From NCBI GenBank assembly GCA_036245525.1, contig BTPG01000004.1, forward strand, positions 47,260,823 through 47,324,822: a stretch of DNA of 64,000 bases, given 5' to 3'. This document shows positions 40,801 to 52,800 of the stretch, in pieces. The stretch comes from Semisulcospira habei. Lineage: Eukaryota; Mollusca; Gastropoda; Semisulcospiridae. Both the position numbers and the translations under genes were made by a program. Every line of letters starts with the position of its first letter. The first letter of the stretch is position 1. The notes beneath the pieces were generated by a model. It did no database searches, was not told the DNA's origin, and saw only the letters and a list, made by a program, of their open reading frames with translations.

Positions 40801-43800
40801 GGTTGGCGCCATCAGTCTGGACCTGTCGGTCGCCTATCGGATCGTCCCCTGGCTCCCCCCACGTGAATCCTCCGGCACGTTGTCTCCAGTCAGGAAGCTG
40901 CCCTTGGCTTCGACCTCAGTCAGTGGAGGGGTGCTTCGCATCATGGACACCGTCGTCGCTGGGACCAGACGAGCCCCCTTGAGCTCGCCGGTGGACCTCT
41001 TGCACGACGTCTCCTACGGAACCGGTCGGAGCCCACCTTGGACAAGGTGCTGGTGTCTCAAGAGGTGTCTCAAGAGGATGCGGTTCTCGCCAGAGTCTGG
41101 CTACAATTCCCGGCAAGCTGTGCTCCTGCTGGCTTTCCCACTGGCATCTGTTCTCCGCGACTGTGCTTCCCCGGTACCAGTTCCCGCTGCGCCGCAGGAC
41201 AGATCCCGCGTGGCTCGTGTCAGGAGTACCCCTCGCCTCTCCGCCCTCACCGCGTGGGAAACTCGTCTCCAACACCGGGACCTCCTAGTCCTTGCCGTTG
41301 GTGCAAAGATCGTGGCAAAGCTGTCTGAGCGCGACACGGCCCTGGGGGAGACTCCCCAGGTCGACCGCTTCACCACTAGGTGGAATCGACAGCTCCCCCT
41401 CTTCGCCTGGGCACTTGGCACGCTCTCCAGCTCTGGAGTCGGCCTCAACGCTTCCGCGTATCCTCCGACGGTGCTAGTCCCCATGGTCCTGCTCTGCGCA
41501 GGGAATGCAGCGCGGTCGTGTTACTGTTGGCCCCGTTCTCCTGGACCAAGTCTCGGGTCCCCAACCTGCCGTTTCTCGCCACGGCCCTCCCACTACTACT
41601 GCCCACCCCACGCACAAGGCTCCAACGACCCCGCCACAGGCAGTTCCACCCGTGCCCAGAGCGGCTTCTCCGGCATGTTTGGAGTTGTGCGGCACACCCT
41701 CGCTGCTAGAGGTTCCTCGAGTGCAGCGTTGGGGCTATCGCTACAGCCTGCAGACCCTCGACCAGGCGCATCTACGAGGGAGAGTGGCGAGTCCTACGGT
41801 CCTGGTGCACCGTCCAGTGCCTCCCCCCCCCCCCCACCCCCCGCCGATCTGGCTACCCCCAGCTCGCCTAGTTCTTCGTCTGGCTTCAGCGAGCAGGCCC
41901 TAACACCCATCACCATCGGAGGTTGCCGGGCCATGTAGCTGACACATCGCCACCTCGGCCGCCCGGCGCCTGCAAGGACCTTGCCGACCTTCTGGCCCCT
42001 TCGGCCTCCAGCGCCCAGTCCCCCGCTCGCTGATCCAACGCTGGGCCCTGCCCTGGGTACTTACGTGGCTGATTTCAGACCGATTCGATCCGCTCCTCCT
42101 GGCCTGGTCCGCGGACGTGACTCGGAAGACCTGCTTCCTGTTGGCCCTTGCCACGGATGCCCAAGTAAGCGAGCTGCTCGCGCTCTCCATGTGCCCTGCC
42201 CGCCTGCGATTCAGGATGGATAGCTCCGTGCAATTTCTCACCGACCCTTCCCTCCTCGCCAAGACTAGGTCTCCCTAGCCGCACCCCAGGTGATCACCAT
42301 TTGGCCGCTGAAAGGGTTGACCTTCCCCGGGAGACCAGGCAGCAAGATCCGGTGCGCGCCCTGCGCGTCTACCTTCGCCGATCCAAGCCCTTCCGGAGGG
42401 GACGGTCCAGCCTCTTTCTGCTGTTGTCCCCAGGCAGAACTTATATGTCGGCCAGACGATATCTTCCTGGCTACGCTGGGTCATCAGGTCCGCCTACCAG
42501 GACCTCTCCCCGGAGGGAGCTAAGAGGCTAAGGATCCGCGCTCACGAGGTTAGAGCCATGGCCACGAGCGTCGCCTTCGACCGCAACTATGCCGTCGGAG
42601 ACATTGTTGCAGCTGTGGGCTGGCGGGCAGAATCAACCTTCGCCCGTTTCTGCCTCAGGGATCTGGCAGGCCAGCGAGACAACCTGGCCCTGGTGGGGGA
42701 CATCGCCGCGGCGCAACACTCCCTCCCAGCGCCGTAGGCATTGCTTAGCTGAAATTGTCGGGAGTTTGCGCTGGGGAGGGCGGGTCTGGCTAAGCCCTTA
42801 CACAGGGGGTAAGTTTATAGGCGGCACCCTCCTTCCTAGTAGTAATGTCATCGGGAATGTATTTTGAGAAAACAAATGTCTCTTAAAATGTATTTTTTTC
42901 AAAAAATACTTACCGATGACATTTTTCAGAGGGCCCTCCCACCTGCCCTGCTTGGCGCCAGCAAGCTAAGCATTTCCAACTGGCTTGACACCACGTGGCA
43001 CGTGACCGGGTGGGCAGGGACAGGAGGCTACTCAGGGTCCCTGGTTATGGCCCCCTTGAGTTGCCTCCCTGGTTGTGTAGGAATACAACAGGTTTTTAGG
43101 CTGAAATTAGGTAAGCTAGGCATATCTTCCTAGTAGTAATGTCATCGGTAAGTATTTTTCGAAAAAATACATTTTAGAGAAAAATTCATATTAATTTTGT
43201 AGAAGGAGACGAATAAATTGCTATTCTGTTCCAACCCATTTAGCCCCATGGATGCATTTTCGAAATTTTGGAAGTGTTACTTCACGACTGTGTACCAGTT
43301 GCAGGAGGTGGATTGACCATGATGATTCATGGGTAGTGCCAAATTAGCTTGGTGCCTTCACTACCCATGAATCATCATGGTCAATCAATCTCCTGTAGTG
43401 CATTGGGGCTAAATGGGTTAACCGTGAGAGTCTGAGGACCTCAGTCCCATTCATTATGTTTGGTCACATGATTTTTCTGTACTTATTTCTGATCGACTTA
43501 TTCACTGCAGAATTAATCAGTGCAAGAATTGTAGGATGTTGATAGAGCCTAGCAAAAGCTGAAAAGAAAGGAAGAACAGCAGACAGTATAGAAATGGAAA
43601 CAGGTACAATAATTAGTGAATCTATCTATACCTGTATATATACAACATGTACAAACTGTTTGCGTGCCCATTTGTCCTCTAGTGCCGCTGACTTTGCTGA
43701 TTGTGTCAAGAGACCTCGCGCTGATTGTTGGGGGCTTCTACATCAGGTACAGATCACTACATCCGCCAGTGAGTTGACATGGATTGAACATTTCCAATAC

Positions 43801-46800
43801 GCAAGTTGACTAAAATAGTTCAAGGGTAGTGCCAGAATAGCTTGGCGCCTTTAGGCGCCAAGCTATTCTGGCACCACCCTTGAACTAAAGCCATTGGTCT
43901 ACATCCTTATCTGTAAGTACTATAATGTAGCTTGCATATGGCAATGTACAAATTTGAAGCTTTTAGCCTCAGTATGATAAGGTTTAAACAGAAAGGGCGT
44001 GTATTAACCCTTCACTGCTGAGAACGGTGAACACAATCCAACTGCAAGAGAATTCACATCTCTGGCGTAACATCACATTGTATCCTTGTTCCTTGGATGG
44101 GCGGGGCTCTTTGTTGTTTACAAGGATTGCCAAAACAATCTGTGCGCAATGACAGTGAAGAAGTTGATTGTTAGAACAGCACTGGATACACGATGGCACC
44201 AAAAGAGTGTATTGACTGTGTTAGAACAGTGCTTGAAATGTGTGTACAGTTAGATTAATGGCCCACCACCATTGTAACTGTTCAAAGATACACTTATGCA
44301 ACAGATGGTTATGAATCGGTACACACAGGTCCAGTTATGGCTCATCTAGACACAGGAGCATCCAGTTCAGCACAGATCATCTTAATATCTAAAATATGAT
44401 TATATTGACATTGACTGTGCTCCATTACAAACTATGTATGTGAGCAGGAGCTAACCCATATCATTTGGAATACACCAGTGTGGGAAATACGTTTAACTAA
44501 AATAGTTCAAGGGTAGTGCCAGAATAGCTTGTCACCTCTAGGTGCCAAGCTATTCTTGGATCCACCCTTAAACTAAAGACATTGTTCTATATCCTTATCT
44601 GTAAGTACTATAATGTAGCTTGCATTATTGTACAGATTTGAAGCTTTTAGTCTCAGTATGATATGGGTTAATAGATTGATGTGCTAACGGCTGTGTAAGG
44701 TAAGTGAGATTACATATTACGGGAGTTCTTTTGCTGTGTGTCCAAACTGCCCTAGAAGTTCATTAAGTGTGTCAACAAGGCATACTAAATAATAATAATA
44801 ACAATATAACTCTTCTATAGCGCAATATCCCCACAAAGAAAGGCTCAAAGCGCTTTACATCTACATAATCTAACTAATTGAAATTAACTAACTAAAGTAC
44901 CGACAACGTACAAAAACACAATCATTCATAGGTTCAAATGCACACTGACACAATACTAAGATAATAAACATAACATTTCAAGTGCCTGATCAGACATATA
45001 CATGTTGATGGGAAAACATAGGGTTTATCAATCCCTTTCAAAGGCCAAATTGAAAAAAAATGTTTTCAATCTAGCCCTGAAAATGGCCAAAGATGGTGCA
45101 TGGCGAATATCATGGGGAAGACCATTCCACACTTTGGGAGCTTGGAAAGAAAAGGACGGCTGTCCAAAAGGTTTTAAAGGACACTCTGGGGATAGTCAGT
45201 ATTCTGTCCTCAGTGCTGGAGCGCAATACTCTGTCTGGTGTATAGACAGGGAGACTGGAGGACAAGTATGCCGGGAGTGTTTTATCAAAGGCCTGAAAAA
45301 CAAGGGAAGCAATTTTGTATTCAGTTCTGAACTTCACAGGAAGCCAGTGTAATAAACACAAATGGTGCTGATATTTTCTTCAGTTTTACGTGTAATGGTA
45401 CTTTAATCCTTATCATTCAGAATACACCAGTGTGTGAAATAAATTTGACTAAAATAGTTCAAGGGTAGTGCCAGAATAGCTTGATGCCTAGAGGCGCCAA
45501 GCTATTCTGGCACCACCCTTGAACTAAAGCCATTGGTCTATATCATTATCTGTAAGTACTATAATGTAGCTTGCATATGACATTGTACAAATTTGAAGCT
45601 TTTAGCCTCCGTATGATATGGGTTAAACATCAGAGCTGTCTAGACAGAAAGGGGGATGGGGTTTTTGTGCTCTTGCACAATAGTAAAGCTAAGTAAATCT
45701 GTTGGGCCAGGGGTCATCAATCCCTTCATCCTCCGTGGTAAATTTTAATGTTGGCATTTTCTTGGAGACTATTCAAGCCACAGTCTTCAGACATGGCCCA
45801 AGAATACATTGTGACAGGAGCTTTCTAAACATACTAATTTCAGTGACCTCTCTCAAATGTCAATGTCACATGTGTCCAGGAACAGGTCCAAAGTAGCATA
45901 TTTTGATCCCAAAATTGTTTTTCAAATATTATTTTCAACTTAAAAGTTCAAACTTGATGCAGAGATATCTGATAGTAAGACCTTTCTATGCATACTAGTT
46001 TGAGTGACCCCTTGAAAAGGTCATGGGTCACAAGAGGTCAGTAAATGTGTGGAAAATGGTAATTGTGGGTAAAAATCTTAGTTTTAATCAGTGTTTTCTG
46101 CAAACATAAGTTGCATTAAGATTTGGCACACATTTTAGCTTTCTATGCACACTAACTTAGTTGATCCCTTGCAAAGGTCAAGGGAATGATGAATGTGAAA
46201 ATGCATAAGTAAACATGGATTTCACTGGTACAAAAGCCTAGTGTTAAGACACTTCAACAATTGTTCATTTCACTTTCAATGTCCTTGGAATGGTCAGGGT
46301 CTCAAAGGGTAAGATTATTTATGTGGATTGTTAATGGACATGAGTCATAAAGGACTTTGCCATTGTTGTTGTCATTAGAATCAGGTGTGCAAATATATAA
46401 GTACCATTGTGCCTAAACCTGAAGACACATTTCAACACCATTTGTGTTTGTTATGCCTTGTCGGCACACCTAATGAACTTCTACGGCAAGCAGCAAATGC
46501 ACACACGTAATTGCACTTGTTTATTGTGCAGCAGCCATTATTGCACCAATGTATTTTAAGCTCAATATTACTTGTACAGTTACTGTTGAGCAGAGTCATT
46601 GTCAAATTACTTGATATTAAGATGATGTGTGCTGAACTGAGTCTAAATGAACCATAACTAGACCTGTATGCATCATTTCATGATGATGTGTTGCAGAAGT
46701 GTTTCTTTGATCAGTGCTGTGCAGTACAGGGCTTTTAAGGGTACCAGAATCTGGAGTAGACTGTTAAACACAGGAAATGGATATACACTGCAAGCACAAA

Positions 46801-49800
46801 ATCAGAAAAGAATGTGCATTGTGACAACAGGTATCATCAGAAATGGGTTGCATTGATAGGACTGGGGTGGTGTGTGTGAATGCAGACTTGAGTCATCTGT
46901 TACGTCTTTTGCAAACGTTGATACTTTCGTGGACAAAATTTGATTACATAAACACAGACAAGGTATAGTCTCTGACAACCAACCAAACAAGACAGAATTT
47001 TGGCCTGCGGCGGACCAGGTGAAAATGAGATAGTCTCAGATGATCAGGAGAATGCAGTGGGTGACTGGCAGAAAAATAAAAAGAAGTACCCAACGGAGAA
47101 AGAAACACGCTTAGAAAAAACGGTACAACACAATTTATTAATATTTCGGGTAAATACCCTTTGTCAAAATAGACAAACAAACAGAGACATTATTTGCTAC
47201 TTATCTTCAGATGCAGAAGGAATGTGGCAACTCCAGTTGTTTGTCTATTTTGACAAAGGGTATTTACCCGAAATATTAATAAATTGTGTTGTACCGTTTT
47301 TTCTAAGCGTGTTTCTTTCTCCGTTGGGTACTTCTTTGCATTTCACACGCTTGGCAGTCACCTTTTTGGTCCTGATTGGCAGAAAAATAACACAGTTCGG
47401 GTGCAAACTGGCAAGACAACAATAATCCAGTTATTTTAAAGACAATCCTCCTCCATCCTGATTATATCGCGGCGGACCAGGTGAAAATGAGATAGTCCTG
47501 GATGATCAAGAGAATGCAGTGGGTGACTGGCAGAAAGATAGCACAGTTCGGGTGCAAACTGGCAAGACAACAATAATCCAGTTATTTTAAAGACAATCCT
47601 CCTCCATCCTGATTATATCGTGTCTACCAGGAAGATGGCACAGTTTGGGTGCAAACTGGCAAGACAACGATAATCCAGTTATTTTAAAGACAATCCTCCT
47701 CCATCCTGATTATATCGTGTCTACCTGAAAGTCATTGTGAACACTTGTATAAAACTCCCACAAGAAGCCACAATTACTTTCTGTATGTTATGAAAATAGG
47801 CCTATATGCGACATCAAAACTGATCTGAAAATAGAAAAGCAACACACTTTCCTGCTCCTTTAGAAGCTGAAAATATATTTTTGGGTTCTCTTCAATTTTT
47901 TTCTGTCTCTTTCATATAATAATAATGCTTATGCAGTTATCAATATCATTGTTTTAATGGCTGCTGTTGAGTCATTGGAGTATTTTACCATACCCACAGA
48001 TCTAAATTTCCAAGTTTTACAACTGTGACCTCTGCTTTGATTTTGACTCTGCATTTGAGATACTTCCCTTGGATTAACATATTACTGTAAATACACTTCA
48101 GCTGCAATGGTTTCGAATCAGAAGTGTGTTTTTTGTCTCGGTAGTCACTTTGAATTGAAAATTTTGACCTAATTACTGCTAGGAGCTGTAGAACCAACAC
48201 TAGCTCTTATCATTCGAAATACACCTGTGTGTGAAATAAGTTTGACCAAAATAGTTCAAGGGTAGTGCCAGAATAGCTTGGCGCCTTTAGGTGCCAAGCT
48301 ATTCTGGCACCACCCTTGGACTAAAGCCATTGGTCTATATCCTTATCTGTAAGTACTATAATGTAGCTTGCATATGGCAGTGTACAATTTTGAAGCTTTT
48401 AGCCTCAGTATGATATGGGCTAGTAATGGTTTTGTGCTACAGTGTTTATATCAGTGCCTGTATTGGGTGTGTGTTCTTAACCCATTTAGCCCTGACACAC
48501 CCCAGCATGATGATTCAAGAGTAGTGCCAGATTAGCTTGGCGTGTGATAGCGCCAAGCTAGTCTAGCTCTACTCTTAAATTATCAAGGCAAATTTATCTG
48601 CATCTGGTACATAGTTGTGAGGTGACACCTCCTCTAGGCCCTTGGTCCATTCACCTGTATTTGTCTTTTTAACACTCTCCCTACTGTCTGCGCTGCCTGT
48701 AGCTCTTGATATTGGATGTGTGTTGCTAAATGGTCTTAGCTTTATTTAGGCCCCATGATGTAGGTTTATTTAATGTATTTGACCGGCTGGCGACATACAT
48801 TCAATTTTCTGTTTAGTTTTTTTTTCACAAGCAGTGCAGGCACGTCCTGAGAAAGCCTTGTTGCTGTCGGGACGTTAAGCAATGTACAATCAATCAAAAC
48901 CTCCTCTAGGAAATGCGTCCGGAGTAGGACTAAACGGGTTACACAGCTCCAGGAACGTTTCTACTGTTTGCACAACCACCATCATGATTAGAACAGCACT
49001 AGATTGCTTGTGCATTTATCTGCATCTGGTACATAGTCGTGAGGTGACACCTCCTCTAGGAAATGCGTCCGGAGTAGGACTAAACGGGTTACACAGCTCC
49101 AGGAACGTTTCTACTGTTTGCACAACCACCATCATGATTAGAACAGCACTAGATTGCTTGTGCATTTATCTGCATCTGGTACATAGTCGTGAGGTGACAC
49201 CTCCTCTAGGAAATGCGTCCGGAGTAGGACTAAATGGGTTACACAGCTCCAGGAACTTTTCTACTGTTTGCACAACCACCATCATGATTAGAACAGCACT
49301 AGATTGCTTGTGCATTGTTTGGGCTAGGTGTAACCTTTTAGTTTTACTTAAAAGTTCTGGGACCAGTTGCATGAGCAAGCTTAGTCCTGCACCAGCCACT
49401 AAGCAAGATCATAGCGACGCACCTTGCTTAGTGGTTGGTGCAGGGCTAAGCTCGCTCGTGCAACTGGCCCCGTACTTCTATTTTGCCTATTTCCCTGTTT
49501 CAGATCACATTGTCCAGGTACTTTGACATTTCTCATGCTACTGCTAAGGTCAACCCCACCTTCGTCAGCAAGGCAGGTTTTTATAGTAGTGAAAGAGTGT
49601 GGGTGTAATTGCATTGAACTTGGTTTGTTTAATCCACTACAGTAGGAGATGGATTGATCATGAGAATTCAAGGGTAGTGCCAGATTAGCTTAATGCCATT
49701 AGCTATTCTGTCAGTACCCTTTACTTATGGTCGATTGATCTCATGCAAGTGGTACATCGTTAGGTGATGCCTCTAAAAGTTGGGAAATGTGGCCTTAAAA

Positions 49801-52800
49801 AGGTTAATTATCATGCATTATCAACATAATTTTAAGTTGTATGTGTGTGGCCCATGGGTACTTTGTGGCAAGACCTTTCTGGGCATATCAATTTCATTGA
49901 CCTCTCAAAGGTCAAGGTCACCGGGGATCAGGAAATATTTTGACAAAATTTATTGTTTCTCAAATACTATTCACAACTTCAAACCCAAACTTGGGACATA
50001 TATATCTGATGGTAAGACCTTTCAATGCATATTAATTTGGTTGACCCCTGGGAAAGGGCAAGGGTCGCAAGAGATCAGGCAATAGGTCAACAATAGCCAT
50101 ATTCACAACTTCAAACCAAAACTTGGTACAGAGATACCTGAAGGCAAGATCTTCCTATGCATACTAATTTGGATGATCCCTTCAATGTCAAGGGTCACAA
50201 GAGATCAGGAAATAGGTCACAAATAGCCTCTTTTTTTTTAAAAGGATTTTTTTTTTTCAAATGCTTTTCCATCCTAAACCTGGTACAGAAATACCTGATG
50301 GTAAGTCCTTCCTATGCATGCTAATTTGGATGACCCCTTGGAAAGATCAAGGGTCACAAAAGATCAGAAAATGATGTGAAAAATGTCAGTTTTGTTTTGT
50401 AAAATTTTAGATTTATCAACACTTTTGCTAAACTTTTCAGTCAAGTTTGACAGAAAGGGAGCTGATGATGAGGCCTTTCTATGCATACTAATTTGGTTCA
50501 CTACTCATAAAGGTCAAGGGTCATTGGAAGTTGACAAAAGTGAAAATTTTGAGAAAACATGGAGTTTGCAGGTACGAAAGCCAACCCTTATACTGTATGT
50601 TTGAACACCTGCTTATTTCAGTGACCTGTCAGAAAGATAAAGGTCACAAAGGTCAAGATTAATTATGAGAATCATGCACATGAGCCTTATGGGCTTTGCC
50701 ATTCTTGTTGCAGTTAACCTTTGAACAACATTTGTTTCCTCAAAACCCTTAATGATGACATTACTATTAGGAATGTATGCTTAGCTTACCGATTTCAGCC
50801 TCCAAAACGTTGTGTGTTGCTACACAACCAGAGGCGTAACTCTAGTAAGCAGTTACCACGTACCCTGGGTAGCCGCCCTTCCTCCTCATATGAGCTGTGT
50901 ACTCACGCCAGTCTTATGCTTAGCTGCCTTGTGAAAGGATTGCCAGTTTCAGTCTCCGCAGGTTTCGTCGACTGGATTATTTTCTACCCTTGGTCAAATC
51001 TTTGCTAGGATATGGTGAGGTAAGGCCTCAGATAATGCCATTCGCCACCGGGATGAGGTTGACCATGGCATTTTCTGGTGATTTACGGCTGAATTTGCCA
51101 TTGTATTTCGACATTGCAGCTCGGCAGACCAGTAGTGAGCGCAGTTCACGTGGCCTTAGGCGCCACGTGCGGTCGTGTTTCCTATGTTTGCTCTATGTTA
51201 CAGTGCAGGGGGCAGCCTGCCCCTTCGCGAGGACCTTCTGTGGCCAGCGCGCTGGAGGTTTGTGCGCCACGCCTTGGGGCAGACTTCTGAGACGGAGCCA
51301 CCGGGTTGGAGGGACCCTGGCCCCAGCAGTGGGAGGTTTTCTGGCAAGGGCGCCTTCGGTCACCCTGCTACGTGGCCGATGAGGTACGGTAACGTTTTCC
51401 CCACCGGCACCTACCGCCGTACTGCAGCCATGGGCTTGTGCCCCAGTGGGCGAGCTTACAGGTGAGACACTTATCTCAGGTTCTAGCGACCTTTACTGGC
51501 CGGCGGGGGCTGCGTCGAGGCCAGCCCTTACTAAGCTGAGCCCCAGGTGCCGGGCAGGAACGGCTTCCGCCCAGATCCTCCCCGTGTGGCGCAGCGGGGT
51601 CACATGTTCCGCATATGCAGGCCTCTCCCCAGAGGACATGAAGAGGCTGCGGATCAGGGAGCATATGGGCGGAGCCATTGCCACGTGCCTCGCTTCGACC
51701 GCGACTGCGCAGTGCGGCACATTGTAATGGCGGTGGGCTGGCGGGAAGATCAACTTCTGCCTCCTCTACCTCGGAGGCCTCTCAGGCCTGTGAGAGTGCC
51801 TGGCCCTAGTGGGGCGCATCACTGGGGCGCAACACTCACTCCCCGCGCTGGACGCGCCTTGGGTGACGCTTAGCTGAAATCGTCGGGAGTGCGCGCCGAC
51901 AGGGGTCTTGCTAAGCGTTGACGCAGGGGTAGGTGGTAGTGGGTGGCACCCTCCTCCTCCTTGCAATTCTTCCTAATAGTAATGTCATCGGTAAGGGTTT
52001 TGAGGAAACAAATGAATTTTTCTCTAAAATGTATTTTTTCGAAAAATACTTACCGATGACATTACTCGAATATCCCTCCCGCCTACCCCGCTTGCCGCCA
52101 GTACGCTAAGATAAGACTGGCGCGAGTACACAGCTCACGTGAGGAGGAAGGGAGGCTACCCAGGGTACGTGGTAACTGCTTGCTAGAGTTATGCCCCTTT
52201 TTGTGTAGCAACACACGTTTTGGAGGCTGAAATCGGTAAGCTAAGCATACATTCCTAATAGTAATGGCATCGGTAAGTATTTTTCGAAAAATACATTTTA
52301 GAGAAAAATTCATATTTCAGGGCAACACTAAGAACAAAAAGTGATCACCTAACTTGGACATTGTTTGGCTTTAAACTCAAACAGTTTAGGTACTACCCTC
52401 AGGAGATCATTGCGATGACCTACTGAAATATATACCCTGTTCAAGCCTCAGTGACCACTTCTGCATCACTGATACTGAAACTACGACAAGTTGTGCACGG
52501 ATCAGATATCTTGCAATACCAAGCCATTTAACATCCACCATTGAGAGTGTGAGTTTTACAGGAATAAATAAATATCTGTGAGTGTTTGTGAGTGTATATT
52601 TATTTTAGCTATTTGCTTGAGCAGATTCAGATAGGTCATTTTCAAATTTTCAGAGGGGGGCAGCAAAAACACTGTTGTCAGAGGACTGAAGGAAAAATGA
52701 AATAAAATGTGTCCACGGATGGTGATCATCGTTTCTTCTTCAAGTTGTCTTGAAATCGTCTGTGTTCAAAAGTTATTCACCCAAAAACACCAGGCAAACT

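Larger units (their letters stand above)
34588..43190 (+). mobile_element. DIRS-like tyrosine-recombinase retrotransposon, 8.6 kb with nested inserts
   Basis: The ends are inverted repeats. The left end (34588-34636 and 35357-35518) and right end (42953-43190) share GACATTACTACTAG, GCCTAGCTTACCTAATTTCA, CACAACCAGGGAGGCAACTC and CCACGTGGTGTCA as inverses. Between them, in order, lie a 123-bp tandem array with a gag-like ORF, decayed RT and RNase H, and a decayed tyrosine recombinase. This order and the inverted termini are characteristic of DIRS elements, which lack DDE integrase. The element is GC-rich against an AT-rich host intron and carries many frameshifts. After removal of the pogo-like MITE and the LINE, about 5.9 kb remains. 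It lies in CRLS1 intron 3 in the same orientation as the gene. Confidence 0.75.

Noticed and set aside
39344..42523. Many 70-190-codon ORFs on both strands of the DIRS interior
   Set aside because: High GC lowers stop frequency. Only segments with recognisable RT, RNase H or recombinase motifs were kept.
47190..47270. Possible hammerhead ribozyme in the Penelope terminus (CTGAAGA on the minus strand, GAAA after GGGTATTTACCC)
   Set aside because: The core words are present, but the bases between them do not pair to form stem II. The copy at 59700 has lost the CTGANGA word. A covariance-model search would decide.
48882..49526. 214-codon ORF with 50-residue repeats
   Set aside because: The 150-bp tandem period keeps the frame open by arithmetic, and the ORF overlaps a retroposon tail, a MITE end and a CRLS1 splice acceptor.
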